A DNA stretch of 64,000 nucleotides. Origin: Aphrocallistes beatrix. Taxonomy: Eukaryota > Porifera > Hexactinellida > Sceptrulophora > Aphrocallistidae. This document shows, piece by piece, positions 21,726 to 33,439 of this stretch (position 1 is its first letter; each line of letters begins with the position of its first letter). The DNA lies in the NCBI GenBank assembly GCA_963281255.1, contig OY725504.1:1488001-1552000 (forward strand). The letters run 5' to 3'. Position numbers and translations under genes: made by a program. The notes beneath the pieces were generated by a model. It did no database searches and was not told the DNA's origin. It worked only from the letters and a program-made list of their open reading frames with translations.

Positions 21726-22823
21726 CTAACATAAATATTTTCTACACTTGGAGGATTCACATAAACATAGGACTCCCTTGAATCGATCCTTTGAGATGCT
21801 TCTTTTGTACATTCTGTAATCAAAAGTTAATTCTGATCCAGCTTCAATGAACTTTTTTGCGAATAAAGCAATATGGGGCAAATTAATATCCAAGTTATTA
21901 ATCCATACAGGAAATACTTCGAGATTGGGATCACATGAATGATTTACAAAATGTGATAAATTTCCATAATGTTTTGCATCGATGGTATATATGTTATTTG
22001 AATCGTTGAAATCTAAGTCAAATAAATAAGTAGCACCTTCAGCATCATAATGCTTTCCTCTTTTCTCAGCCTCTTTTGAAGTTATAACTTCACCCATATA
22101 CTCCATTACAAACATCCCATTTTCTATTGAGGAGTCTGTTTTAACACCCCAACCTTTTCCATTAGTAGTAAAAAATAAACACAATGGAATATTTCTGTAA
22201 TGCTGGACGACACGATTTAGACAATTACTTTTACAAGAACAGGCTGAATTACACTCAAAAATTGGCTTTCTACTTGAGTATCGTAGTGTTCCCTGTGAGT
22301 TGTAAGCATGCGCAACTCCTGATAAATGTGGACAACATCTAAAACTTTTCAAACAAGAAATTGGGCAATTAGTATTTTGAAATAATAAACTACAGTTACA
22401 ACCAATAGGAGGTGGTGCTAATGGTATATTTATACCGCTCCCAAAAATATTATCACTTACATATTTGAAATTCCCTGGAACAATAGAACCTTTTGCTTTC
22501 TCAACTCTGATCGGTGCTTCACTGTAAGGCAGACAAATATTAATGTAGAATTCCCAAAAGGTAAGTTTGATATCTTGATGCTCTCTACTATCCGTTTCTA
22601 AAATTTCCCGAATCTGAAATGATTTTGGAATATTGGGGAGACATTTTGACCGAAATATCTTTAGAAGCTCATTTGGTGTTGTATCTATCAGAGATTCTAA
22701 AGATTCTAAGCATGGTATTGTACATTGGAATATTTTAATTGGAACCAAATTAGACGAGAAACGTGTAGAATGTGACATAACTGAGTTCATCTGTGAAAGA
22801 ATAAAAGAGAGTAGTAGTAACAT
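21726..22823 (-). CDS. SUV39-class histone H3 lysine-9 methyltransferase (SET domain)
   Basis: Writes H3K9 methylation in heterochromatin, using S-adenosylmethionine. The 365-codon frame contains a cysteine-rich pre-SET (residues about 141-205: GCNC, CPISC, CNSACSCKSNCLNRVVQ), the SET domain (GKGWGVKT 222-229, YMGEV, NHSCDPN 294-300, ELTFDY 331-336) and a post-SET C-x-C-x4-C ending in CRKYLC. The spacing and YGNLSHFVNHSCDPNL strongly resemble SUV39H/Su(var)3-9. The N-terminal chromodomain is not in this frame. The first 11 codons (MLLLLSFILSQ) look like a polypyrimidine tract ending TTCTTTCACAG, so the exon probably begins at 22790 and an upstream exon is expected. No in-frame break. Confidence 0.87.
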   Translation of the reverse strand: MLLLLSFILSQMNSVMSHSTRFSSNLVPIKIFQCTIPCLESLESLIDTTPNELLKIFRSKCLPNIPKSFQIREILETDSREHQDIKLTFWEFYINICLPYSEAPIRVEKAKGSIVPGNFKYVSDNIFGSGINIPLAPPPIGCNCSLLFQNTNCPISCLKSFRCCPHLSGVAHAYNSQGTLRYSSRKPIFECNSACSCKSNCLNRVVQHYRNIPLCLFFTTNGKGWGVKTDSSIENGMFVMEYMGEVITSKEAEKRGKHYDAEGATYLFDLDFNDSNNIYTIDAKHYGNLSHFVNHSCDPNLEVFPVWINNLDINLPHIALFAKKFIEAGSELTFDYRMYKRSISKDRFKGVLCLCESSKCRKYLC

Positions 22824-23764
22824 TATAAGTATTCTGTAAAAGCACTCTTTTTAAAATGATTAACACTATGGTAGGATTAGAATATGCAAGTATTGTAATT
22901 TAAGAGATGGATGAAGGGGATGATAAGAAGAAATAACCGTGTGATGAATTATTCAAAACAAAGCTTGCTTACTCTTCGTTGGTCGGAATTAGATTAATCA
23001 ATATAATTATTTTGTGGAATGCTAAATTATACCAGGGTAATTAGACAACAAGTTTTGAGAATCATATATTTACGTACAATCTTGTATTTAATACTTCTTA
23101 TGTTGAAAGTCTTAATGGTATATTAATACTCTTCTAAATAAGATTATTCTTACAAGTACTTGTTGGCTTCGGAACACTCTGTGGTCTCATGAGACGCTGA
23201 ATAATAATGTTATTATTAAATCATTACTTCACAATTATGCATAAGTCACTAATATACTTATAACTGGAGAACGTATATAAATACTACAATAAATAAAAAC
23301 GCATAAATGCACTATGAAAACAAAAGTATTCATCCACCAGCAAATGGCTCATAGAAATAGTCATAATGTTTTAATCAACAAGGATTATGTATATACACAA
23401 GCTGTAATAAATACCATATCTCAAACTTTAATCATTGTACTATATGATACGCATTGATGGTAAATGTTCAAACTGGTGGGAAAGTAATCGAGTTTAAAGA
23501 ATATAAAGAGAGTAATTTAAATTAGACCCCAGATTTAGTGTACCATTTCTTATTGATTAAATGTTATTGACTTCATAAAAAGATTAGTATTATAACAATT
23601 TAGTTGGAAAATATTGAGGTGTACAAATCCTTTGGCAGGATTGTGTATATGCAAATTATTTAGGTGTGAAACCTTCGACTAATTTAACTATTCTCATTAG
23701 AAAGTTCATTGACACTTTGACCCAAATCAGCACCATGTATATTGGTAGTATATAGGGTTTATAG
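22824..23764. other. upstream of the SET gene; no exon recognised
   Basis: I looked here on the minus strand for a chromodomain exon and found none. AT-rich; it ends at the hAT target site. Confidence 0.4.
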
Positions 23765-25995
23765 CAGTGTTTCTCAACGGGGGCGATAAAAAACTCTAGG
23801 GGGACGATAAAACAGTCAGGGGCGATTGGGGGGCGATGGGACTACTGGGGGGCGATAAGCTTACTGGTGGGAGCCGAGCGATGGTTTCATTCTGCACAGG
23901 TTGCAGTTGAATAATTTACAGGAATAATTATGTAATTCTAATTGTTATTGAAAAACAAACATCCTTAATTGTCCATAATTGGATTTATAATGTTTGTTAA
24001 TCATATAATAGTGTTTTGATACCACTGCTGGCTTCGAATATTATCAAATCTAGAGACTTACTAGTTCATTACTTCTCCATCGAGATGGCTTCGAATGCAC
24101 CATCGTCTAGTAAAAAGGTAAATAAATGTCGACAATACGACCTGAGTTACTTAGAATTTGGATTTATTCCCAGTCCGAACGATACCAAACCGATGTGTCT
24201 TATTTGCGGCAGCCTCTTCTCTAATGAAGCAATGAAACCGAGTAGACTGAAAGATCATCTTACTAGACTACATCCTAGCAAACTTAACGCAGATTTCAAG
24301 AAAATTAAAGTAGACTGGGTAAAGCAGGGAAACATAAAAACTCTCTTCGCTAAGAGAGACATACGCCTGGAAAATGGATTGACAGCTTCTTACAATATCT
24401 CGTTAATGATTGCAAAAACTGGTTCGCCGCACACTATTGGTGAAAAACTTATATTGCCGTGTGTCAAGTGTCAAAGTTCTACTCCGGTATTGAGTACAGT
24501 ACCGCTCAGCAACGATACGGTACAGCGGCGCATCGATGAGATGGGAGATGACGTCGAGTCGCAGCTGGTTCAGATTTTGTCTAGGACAGATCATGCCCTT
24601 CAGATTGATGAGTCCACGGTCAGCGACAACGAAGCATTACTGATGGGCTACGTACGGTTTGTGCATGAAAAGGAGACAAAAGAAGAAATGTTGTTCGTTA
24701 TTTCATTGCCATCAGACACAAAAGCCATATCGTTATTTGAGGCTGTCAAGAATTTCTACGAAGTTAAAATGATACCAATGCAGAACATTATACAGTGCAC
24801 CACTGACGGAGCTCCCGCCATGGTTGGAAGGCATCGAGGATTCATTGCCCTCATGAAACGCGAGATTCCTGGTGTCATAGCGATTCATTGTTTGATCCAC
24901 AGACACCATCTCGCGGCTAAACACGTCAGTGGTGAGCTGCATGACACTCTGGACTTCATAGTCAAATGCATCAACAGAATCAAAGCTAAGTCCTTGAATG
25001 ATCGTCTTTTCCGCCTTTTATGCCAGGATAACGATGAAGACTTCGAGCGGCTGTTGCTCCATACAGAGGTTCGTTGGCTATCTAAAGGAGCCTGTCTGAC
25101 AAGGTTTTACATACTGTACGACACTGTTATGGAGTTTTTCGAGGAGATACTGAAAGATAAGGAGACGACAGAGAAACTGATAATCCTGAAAAACGACCTA
25201 TGCATATCTGTCCGACATATTCTTCATGCTGAATGAGTCTAACAAACAATTGCAGGGAAATAATATGACTATGGGGTAAAATGTAATAACGTTATTACTT
25301 CATTCACTACTAAACTGGAACTATACAAATCCAATGTAAGTCGCGGCGAACTCCGACAGTTTCCAAACCTTATACAAAATCAGGTCTCAACCAAAGAACT
25401 TCTGAGATACTCTGGTCATCTTGAGAATCTTAAGAGAGATTTTGTAGAACGTTTCGCCGATGTTATCAATTTGGAGATACCGGGATGGATTATCCGTCCA
25501 TATTCTTGCGATCTGCAACAGGTACCTATTGAACTTCAGGAATCACTGATTGATTTACGTAGCGATGATGTAGTGAAGTCTTCTTTCCCAGAACAATACT
25601 ACAACATTTTGTGGTGCAATGTTGCTGATCAATACCCAGCTCTCTGGGCACGCGCGCATATAATGATACTGTCTTTTCCAACATCGTACCTCGTGGAGAA
25701 GGGTTTCTCAGCCGTTGTTGGACTTCTCACAAAGAAGAGGAATAGGCTGGAGATAACCAAGCGTGGTGACCTTCGGCTCTTATTAACAAAGTTTAGTCCC
25801 GATCTGGAAAATCTTATTACTGGGCACCAGGCACAACCTTCACATTAAAGATTAAACGTATAAAATTCAATTATAATATCTGTGTCAGTATTTGGTCCTT
25901 TCTAGTATACAATCTCGATGGGGCGAGGGGAGCGATGGGGAATGGTGTGATCCGCGAAGGCGGGGGGACCAACAAAAAAAGGTTGAGAAACGCTG
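23765..25995 (+). mobile_element. hAT transposon, ZBED type, 2.2 kb
   Basis: Ends CAGTGTTTCTCAACGG and ...GGTTGAGAAACGCTG, flanked by a perfect 8-bp duplication GTTTATAG (23757-23764 and 25996-26003). Subterminal GGGGGGCGAT repeats at the left and GGGGACC at the right. A 1588-bp deletion copy lies at 49800-51387, and a 368-bp MITE with the same terminus at 55635. Confidence 0.93.
24085..25848 (+). pseudogene. ZBED5-like hAT transposase, frameshifted
   Basis: Open from 24016 to 25236; the likely start is the methionine at 24085 (MASNAPSSSKK) by family comparison. A BED-type finger (CLICGSLF, then H-x4-H in DHLTRLH) is followed by VPLSNDTVQRRI, QIDESTVSD, CTTDGAPAMVG and VRWLSKGACLTRF. At about 25210 the frame slips; the expected continuation (YLSDIFFMLNESNKQLQ) lies in another frame, and another slip near GGGG at about 25272 restores reading into KLELYKSN...GYLVEKGFS-type C-terminus ending at 25848. 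The same lesions occur in the copy at 49.8 kb. Confidence 0.88.
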
Positions 25996-26003
25996 GTTTA
26001 TAG

Positions 26004-26147
26004 GGATGTAGATATATGATATTTTCGATTCTATATGATAAATAATGTGTTTACTTTTGTTTACAATAGTCACATAAAGTAAACAAATTCCAAAACTAGG
26101 CTGGAGGCCACCTTCAAAGGTTGACATGGGGTTTTTAGGGTTGTAGA
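26004..26147 (-). repeat. dispersed repeat R2, copy a
   Basis: Complement reads CTAAAAACCCCATGTCAACC...CTCCAGCCTAGTTTTGG...GTTTACTTTATGTGACTATTG. Related units lie at 36442 and 56744. The ZBED hAT sits at its edge. Confidence 0.6.
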
Positions 26148-26361
26148 TTAAAATTCCTCTGAGCTACTGTAATAAAATGGATCGAAATCGTATAGTATGT
26201 CGCTGTTGTGTAGTCGATGTAGTACTATACCCAACCTCTGATCACTAAAGGTATATACAGGGAAAGAGTGAGTACAATATTGTGTGCATAAATGGTGTTC
26301 ACTCTCTAAAGCTGGTGATCATTATTAGTTTCGATCACTAAAATATCAATATGCGCTAGAG

Positions 26362-26697
26362 CAGGGGTTCTTAAACTAGGGGCGTAAGGATATTGTAAGG
26401 GGGTGTAATACCGGATGAAAATGTAAAATGATCAATAATAGAATTGTATCAGCTTTAGCAAAATAAAGTCTTCTTCAAAGTGTGTTTTAGATTACTAATG
26501 ACGAAGTAAAAAGTGAATTTCTGATGTCAACGACATCATGTTAAATTATAACAACTTTAGATCAATTCATATGTAGTATATAGTATTATAGACAATAGTT
26601 TTAGATTCCAGTATCGATGCTATACCTTCCTATATCTAATGGCTAGTTGTGCTAAAAAGAGGAAATATTTGGATGACTACATCAAATATGGGTAACT
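26362..26697 (+). mobile_element. 5' fragment of a second ZBED-type hAT
   Basis: Starts CAGGGGTTCTTAAACTAGGG, a typical hAT terminus. About 277 bp inside, an ATG at 26639 opens MASCAKKRKYLDDYIKYG and then a stop (26693-26695), the characteristic first residues of ZBED/GTF2IRD2-type hAT proteins. The rest of the element is gone. Confidence 0.5.
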
Positions 26698-26757
26698 GCC
26701 GCTCTAATAGGAATTGATGTATGAATGGGAGCTGGATCCCTGCCATCCCTGACATCC

Positions 26758-27215
26758 TCAGAGTGATTCCTTAAGGCTCTGCAGTAGAAAATGTAATTTC
26801 ACCCAATGATATAACCATTTGAGAAAGATCCATGCATTAGGGGATGGATTGATATTAAGGTTTTGGAATGCCTCACGGTAGATCACATTCCTAATCCAAA
26901 CGTCACCTGAAGTGGAATAGTTTGTTCCGTAAACCATGACTTTCAAGCCCTGAGGGTTCTTAACTCGACTCAAGGCAATGTACAATTGCACATGACTGAA
27001 TATAGCACCAGGAGATGGAAAAATACCAACAAATTCTAGATTCTGCCCCTGCCCTTTGTTAATTGTTGTACAATAGGCAGGGCGAATAGGAAATTGCTTC
27101 CGACTTAGAACAAATGGAAAATCTGTTTCAGAAGGAGTAATTATAATGTGAGGAATAACACTCGTTTCCCACAATGGATACCAGTGGCAATTTCAGCTGC
27201 AATAACATTGTTTAA
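26758..27215 (-). pseudogene. Helitron Pif1-type helicase, C-terminal fragment
   Basis: Minus strand reads [12 protein letters not shown] near 27205, a frameshift, then [39 protein letters not shown] (motif V region) and [20 protein letters not shown] (motif VI). This matches the C-terminal end of the Rep-Hel helicase of Helitrons more closely than cellular PIF1. No Rep nuclease or upstream helicase motif was found nearby, so it is a fragment of an autonomous Helitron. Confidence 0.75.
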
Positions 27216-27368
27216 TTAACTAATAACCCTCGCTTGCCACAGGAATGTGTTGCGTCTTTTCCGGTTTAAGGCATTTTCAATGGGGAAGCCATAAAAATTT
27301 GGGGTATTTACAATAAATAGGAAATACCCCAAGCCATCCGAGGATATTATTAATTAAAAATGTTCTAA

Positions 27369-28165
27369 CATAGTAGTCTACTGTATACAAGGCCTCACAG
27401 TAACTTTCGGATTTGGGACTAGGGATGCGGTAGAATATGGTTGAACTAATACATGAGTTGCCTTAGAAGCTTAGATCATTAACCAAGCACAATAGAGCTT
27501 AGGAATGTATTACAAGCATATATAAATATGGTGTCAAAGTACCAATATCAATTGTTAAAATTAATATTAGTCACCATATTATTGCGCAATAGGTTATATT
27601 TGTGACAAATTTAGTGATTTTCAGAGGCCGTTTAAGGGCACTTCTAAGTGTTTTTGTTGTAGATTTTTCGCTTAGAACTGAGATGTGAATGGGTTAATAC
27701 AGAAAATTTGGAATTTTTTCATGGAATGTCGCTACAATCCAGTGTTGCTATGGAAACGTGATATGGTCAGTTGGGGTCATATCTTTAAAACCGCAAGAGC
27801 CAGACATTCAAATATAATTCCATTTGATAGCAAATAGACTGTTTCCTATTAAATGATAATATAATTTATTCGTCTAAATTCAATGGTTTACGAGTTATTA
27901 GTCAATTTATCATATTGGTCACATTTGGTAATTTGTCGAATATCTCGTAAACCATTGCATTTAGATGTAGTAATTATATTATTGCTTAATAGGAAGTAGT
28001 CTATTCGCTATCAAATAGAATTACATTTGAAAGTCTAGCTCTTGCGGTTTTCAAGATATGACCACAACTGACCGAAACACGTTTCCATAGCAACACTGGA
28101 ATGTAGCGACATTCCATGAAAAAAATCCAAATTTTCTGTACTAACCCATTCACATCTTAGCTTAT
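27369..28165. mobile_element. foldback element FB, copy 1 (one arm truncated)
   Basis: Starts CATAGTAGTCTACTG and shares the whole left arm with the element at 32920. Arms are complementary around a short loop near 27910-27935 (GGTTTACGAG...CTCGTAAACC), but the right arm stops after about 240 bp. Non-coding. Confidence 0.75.
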
Positions 28166-28626
28166 TACTGATTCAATGGATTAAAATTGTGTATTTTGTT
28201 ATATTCCCAACCTTGGTACATTTGTAAACATCGAATTCATTCTAAATTCTATTTAATGAATTACTAATATAACAACTCAAACATCTGGATATATCATTTA
28301 ATCAATGGAAAATGGTAATAAAGGTCTTCATAATGATTCTTTGCATTCTGCTCTATCTCTCTCTCGCTCTTCTCTGACAATTGATATTTAACGCGACTAA
28401 ATAAATAATTAGGAATAAATATAATAATAAACATGGGATAATGATTTGAACAGTGACTAGTGAATGTTAACAGTCAAATGTGATAGTTAAGAACTGCAAA
28501 TACTACATCAAGAGAATTTCTTCAACTTACGCTTTTCAATAACTTACCAAGGAATTATAATCCTTAACTTTATTAGCAAGTACACAATTAGCAGAAGTAT
28601 ATATAAGAATTCTAAGAATAGTCCAA
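28166..28626. other. no gene recognised
   Basis: AT-rich with a CTCTATCTCTCTCTCGCTC run near 28351. No ORF supported. Confidence 0.4.
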
Positions 28627-28944
28627 TTATGGACATACACTACAGTATATACAACTAGATTTCCAGATAACATGATCGTTGCTATCCTCTAAGAAAACCA
28701 GTGTGAGTTGGACTAGAAGTTTTCTAGAAGCTCCTTGGAGCAATGTCAACAAATTATTGTTGTTTTCAATAGCAACAAAGATCTTCCATAAGATGACGAT
28801 AGAATTGAGAACAATCTCAGAGGGATATTTAAGAAAGCCGCGATCAGTTAACTGCAAAAGCTTAAACTGAGGATGTGAGAGTTCTTCAAAAAGAAATTCT
28901 TTATCAAATGTCAGAAGATGGAGACAAACATGACATGGTTGCAA
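28627..28944 (-). pseudogene. possible P-type (THAP9-like) transposase C-terminal fragment
   Basis: 105 codons, with LLQLTDRGFLKYPSEIVL near residue 30, WKIFVAIE, RKLLVQLTLVFL and a final WKSSCIYCSVC. The pattern (DRG-x-L-x-x-PS, WK-x-F, C-x2-C) resembles C-terminal regions of P-element-like transposases as I remember them. No THAP domain or catalytic core lies next to it. Alternative: an unrelated host fragment. Confidence 0.4.
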
Positions 28945-30115
28945 GTGGGATTTTTTAAGGTACTAATGGACTGAATAACCTGCAATAAATAATAACGACT
29001 GAAGTATTTGTGAATTACATTCAATAAAAAAATATTCAGCATTTACAGATCCGCAGGGTAATAGTCGAGAAACACAGGACCATTTTTTTATGCAGGCTAG
29101 ATACCATGATGACAAATACAGTTTTTGTTGGATTTTCAGGTGTTAAGTTGAGACCAAATATTTATAAGGCCAAAAGAAGAATACAACTTTTCCAGTGTAT
29201 GAACATGTGGCAACGAGATACAATCTAAACGTTATACAATCTAAATGAGATGTGCTTGTATAGCAATGATTTGTGTGATTATAAAATATCTTTGTTTCTT
29301 TTTGTGAACAAATGCATTCTCTAATTGACAAATGATACATTGCAGTCGCGACAACTCGGAACAATCAGATTCTGATGCATCAATATCAATTAAGGTTGGT
29401 GTTTCCTTCCAGAACTAACTCAAAAAGTTTCATTATTTTCTCCTGAAATTTTTTGTGGAAACTGTTCTCGATGAGTTATCTGCAAAAATACACTTTTCGG
29501 GAGCTCAAGAAGCAAAGAAAAATTTTTTTTTCCCCAAATCACCTAATTTATAGAGGACATTCAAGGAAACTTCATTGGCTTATGCCTCTTTTACTCAATT
29601 ATTCTTGCACGAAACGGTTGAATAAAGAAAATAATAGGACTAGAATATTCAATTTTAACCCAATTAATTTTTTCTTTCCAATTTCGTTGCTACAATATTT
29701 AGAATCAGATTTTCGTAAGGAAAAATATTTTAACGTTTTTCTAAAGTAGAATATCGAAAATCTGTCTCTATCATTTTGTTCTACGTGACGAGATCTTTCC
29801 AAAACCGTCGAGGTTTACTCTACGACCTTTGTAACTAAAGATTCCTCCTTTGTAAAATTGATTTTTTTAAGTGCTAAAAACAGGCTACCATGCAATTTTC
29901 TTCGGAAAGGCTTGATTTCCATTATTTTTTACGGGATCCTAGTTTTAAATAACATCCAAACATCCTAAATCAACAACATATAGTAGTACTGGACTTCAAA
30001 ATATGGCATATCAAATATTTTCACATCATGACACCTTCAAAAGTGTGAAAAAGTTGTCAGTTATGACTCGGGACCCAAAATGACCATGTCCGATAGCATC
30101 CGCCGAAATCCCATA
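28945..30115. other. no gene recognised
   Basis: AT-rich; the longest ORFs here are K/F/N-rich and have no recognisable motif. Confidence 0.4.
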
Positions 30116-30407
30116 TCTATAACTTTATTTGACTATGCCAGGACGTTATTTTAATACTGAATTCGTGCTCAGCACTAAATTTCCAGCAATTTGATATATA
30201 TATTGACCATATTTGGAGAATATTTTGGTTGCCTTTTCCTAGCAACGATCAGGAATGTTAAAAAATTCATGGCTGTTGCTATGCACGGTCAAACAAAAAT
30301 GCTTCCAAATATGGTCAATATATATATCAAATTGCTGGAAATCTATTGCTGAGTATGAATTCAGCATTAAAAAGATGATCTGGCACTGTTAAAAGAAGTT
30401 ATAGCTG
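30116..30407. mobile_element. palindromic MITE
   Basis: Two arms of about 100 bp face each other (inner pair ATTTCCAGCAATTTGATATA and its complement near 30303-30345; outer pair TATAACTTTA and complement) around a loop containing two variants of 'CTTTTCCTAGCAAC/ATGGCTGTTGCTATG'. Confidence 0.6.
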
Positions 30408-30453
30408 TGTGACATTTCGCATTTAAAATGTGTCGTTTTTAGAGCGACACCAG

Positions 30454-32298
30454 CGGCCGTATTCACTAAGAACTTAAGACCGATCTTAAGATCGATCTTA
30501 GTGCTTAAGTCTTAAGTTCGATCTTAAGTCGTATTCACTAAGAATGGTATTCACTAAGATTTAAGTTCGATCTTAAGACCGAACTTAAGACCGAACTTTA
30601 AGCAACCTAGGGAGGTGTCTTAAGTATTGGAATTGATTCGATTTTCACTAATTACTCCATAAATGTTGTTCAAACTTACTTCTATCGAACATTTAATCTA
30701 CCTTGATTGATATTAGACTTCAAATAAAATTTAAATATTTTAAAAACATTTCTCCTTATTGTGTGTAACATCGCAACATGTACATGCTATATTCGTGGCA
30801 AATTCTTTTTGGATTTGTATGAATAAACAAACATACATTCTTTGATCATATAATCATACACTCATTCTAATATGCACAATTATAGAGACAGGCTTTATAT
30901 ATTGATTCACATGACTGATAATAATCACTTTGATCCTATTTTCCTATTCACAATGATTTTTTCAGCAGTCTCTGACGTTTCAATCTATAATAGTCCCTCT
31001 GCTCTTCATCAACCTGCTGTAATGGAAGTAAGTCTGCAGCCTTCAAGAGTTCGACCGAATCATCTTGCTCATCAACAGTTCGCCTTCTCTTCCGACTTTT
31101 CTTTGATGGCTTACGAGTATATATTGTCGGGATTTCAACTTCTGCAGGAGACTCTAAAATTGGAGTATCTTCAAATTCAACAGGACCTGCAGCTGATACT
31201 GTTGATGCTATTGGAATTTCATTGTTCTCAGCTGGTGCTTTGAAAAAGATCAGCAGCACCTGTAATTCCGCTAAAAGCAAGGGTGTTTTGAAACATCTCT
31301 GTTACCCGATCTGCAGAGTCAGAAATACTTCTATCTGCTGATATAATTGCATGTCCTCGTCTTCTACCTGTCCAGCAGTGTTTGTACCCCACACAAGTCT
31401 TTCTGGCTTCCTGTTTTTGTCAGCAGAATTCCTGAGCCTCTCAAAATCTCACCTGCTGATTCAATTTCATTAATGAGACTTCTCTGGTCCAATTTGCTTT
31501 GCGGGATTTGTCCATTTGGTCTGGTATTGTTAATGCAAGTACTCAGCAGCAATTTATATACACGGGAGGACGCCGACTTACCATAACCACTAATGACACC
31601 AATTATTTTCGTAACACCAAATGACGCAGAAATTTTACCGTCGATAGAGTTCAATTTATTGTACTTCTCATATCCAGTGTTTATACTTTGTTTTAGAGAG
31701 GTTTTCATGTTACAATATATAAAGACACGTCATTTATATGTTTTGTTTAATATAATATTATGAATGCATGAGGTATAACTTGTGCTCTTTGATAGCTCTT
31801 CCTTTGATATTGACTAGTGTAGAATAATTATAGATTACATGCATAAAACATTGAATTTTCATAATAGAATTCAAAGTTAAAACAAAGATTTCACCACAGA
31901 TATGTAAGAGACTCACTAGCAGGCATTCCAGGCGGTACAACTACCTAGATAGAAGCTATGTCTTACAGGAGTGGGTTAATCAATCTTCTTTGCTCCTAAT
32001 ATTGACATTAATTGCCCCAATTTTGAACAAAAAGAAGAAATATAGTTTATTTTCACTAGATCAATAATAAATGACCACTTACCATTACAAATATTATAGT
32101 TCAGTTTTGTATTTGATTAGTATGATGCTATATTCTAATCATATTAACCCTAACGTTATTTCTTAGTTCTATCTTAAGATCGATCTTAAGATCGATCTTA
32201 ATTCTTAGTGAATAGCTCTAAGTTCGATCTTAAGACTTAAGATCGATCTTAAGACTTAAGATCGATCTTAGTGCTTAAGATCTTAGTGAATACGGCTG
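30454..32298. mobile_element. PIF/Harbinger-like element 1, CAG duplication
   Basis: 1845 bp. TIR CGGCCGTATTCACTAAGA against CAGCCGTATTCACTAAGA at the far end, flanked by CAG on both sides. Both ends carry tandem, self-complementary subterminal motifs (AAGATCGATCTTAAG and variants). Termini of the form GGCCGTATTCACTAA recur in elements 2 and 3 below. Confidence 0.7.
30948..31708 (-). pseudogene. possible accessory-protein remnant in Harbinger-like element 1
   Basis: Two minus-strand frames (31708-31364 and 31280-30948). The second has a basic KKSRKRRRTVDEQDD stretch and a charged, coiled-coil-like end (RDYYRLKRQRLLKKSL), like the tail of Myb/SANT-like accessory proteins of Harbinger elements. 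The DNA-binding tryptophans are not visible, so this is tentative. Confidence 0.3.
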
Positions 32299-32301
32299 CA
32301 G

Positions 32302-32912
32302 GTGATACAAGTGGCTCAAAGTGGCGAAATATTGGGGCTGGAGTTATAAAATCGGAATTTTTATTTACAACCCCTATAAGGATCTAAAAATGATAAAATA
32401 GCAATTTGGGCACATTTTTGTTAAAAAACAAGTGTCCCATGGGAAACGCCAACCTTAAATCATTTATGGCTTTTTAGATATGTTCTTTAGTCCTAGGTAT
32501 GTGGAAGGTGTGTTTGTTCTCTGGGGTAGAACTATATTCAAAATTAACTTCGGATAAAATAGTTTCGATTTGTTGAATGACCCAGATTGTAAACCACCTG
32601 AGAACATATCAGCATGGATTCGGGGGGTATATAAATCTATAAACTTTCGCATCCGGGAGCCGAACAGTTAGGCATTTGACACTATATATGAGACTATCGG
32701 AGCTAATAATTAAATGATATTTTTTAAAACTGTTAAGAGCGTTTAAAGGCAAAAAATGTCAAAGTAAAAGTTCAAAATCAATTTTTTATGTATTTTATAC
32801 TTGAGAGAAAATCAAATATAAAGTTAGTGGTTCATTAATAATTATCGTCCACTACTTCATCCCTAGTCCAAATTTTCAAGGTTGATGTTAGGCCTTATTA
32901 GAGTAGGCTATG
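32302..32912. other. no gene recognised
   Basis: Between the Harbinger-like element and the foldback element; its last 40 bp belong to repeat R2. Confidence 0.4.
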
Positions 32913-33439
32913 CTCCAGCCATAGCCTACTGTATATAATGCCTCACAGTAACTTGTGGATTTGGGACTAGGGATGCGTTAGAAGATGGTTGAACTAATAC
33001 ATGAGCTGCCTTAAATATTAATAAAGCACAATAGAGCTTAGGAATGTATTACCAGCATATATAAATATGGTGTCAAAATACCCATATCCGTTGTTAAAAT
33101 TTAGATTAGTCACCATATGGTTGCGCAATAGGTTATATTTGTGACAAATTTGGTGATTTTCAGAGGTCGTTTAAGGGCACTTCTAAGTGTTTTTATTATA
33201 GAATTTTCCGCATTGAACTGAGATGTGAATGGGTTAATACCAAGGTTGAAACCGCTCAACCAAATACCAATTTAACCGAATAACGGTCAAACAGAATAAT
33301 TTGGTTAACCAAATAATGGTCAAACCGAATAATTTGGTTAACCGAATAATGGTCAAACCGAATAATTTGGTCAACTGAATATTTGGTCAAACAAATAATT
33401 TGTTTAACCAAATAATACTTGATTATATTTTTGCATAAA

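Noticed and set aside
25200-25480. Possible intron joining the two ZBED hAT frames
   Set aside because: The expected protein continues in shifted frames without missing residues, so frameshifts explain the break better than splicing.
29453-29749. 98-codon K/F/N-rich ORF
   Set aside because: Composition is that of AT-rich noncoding DNA and no motif is visible.
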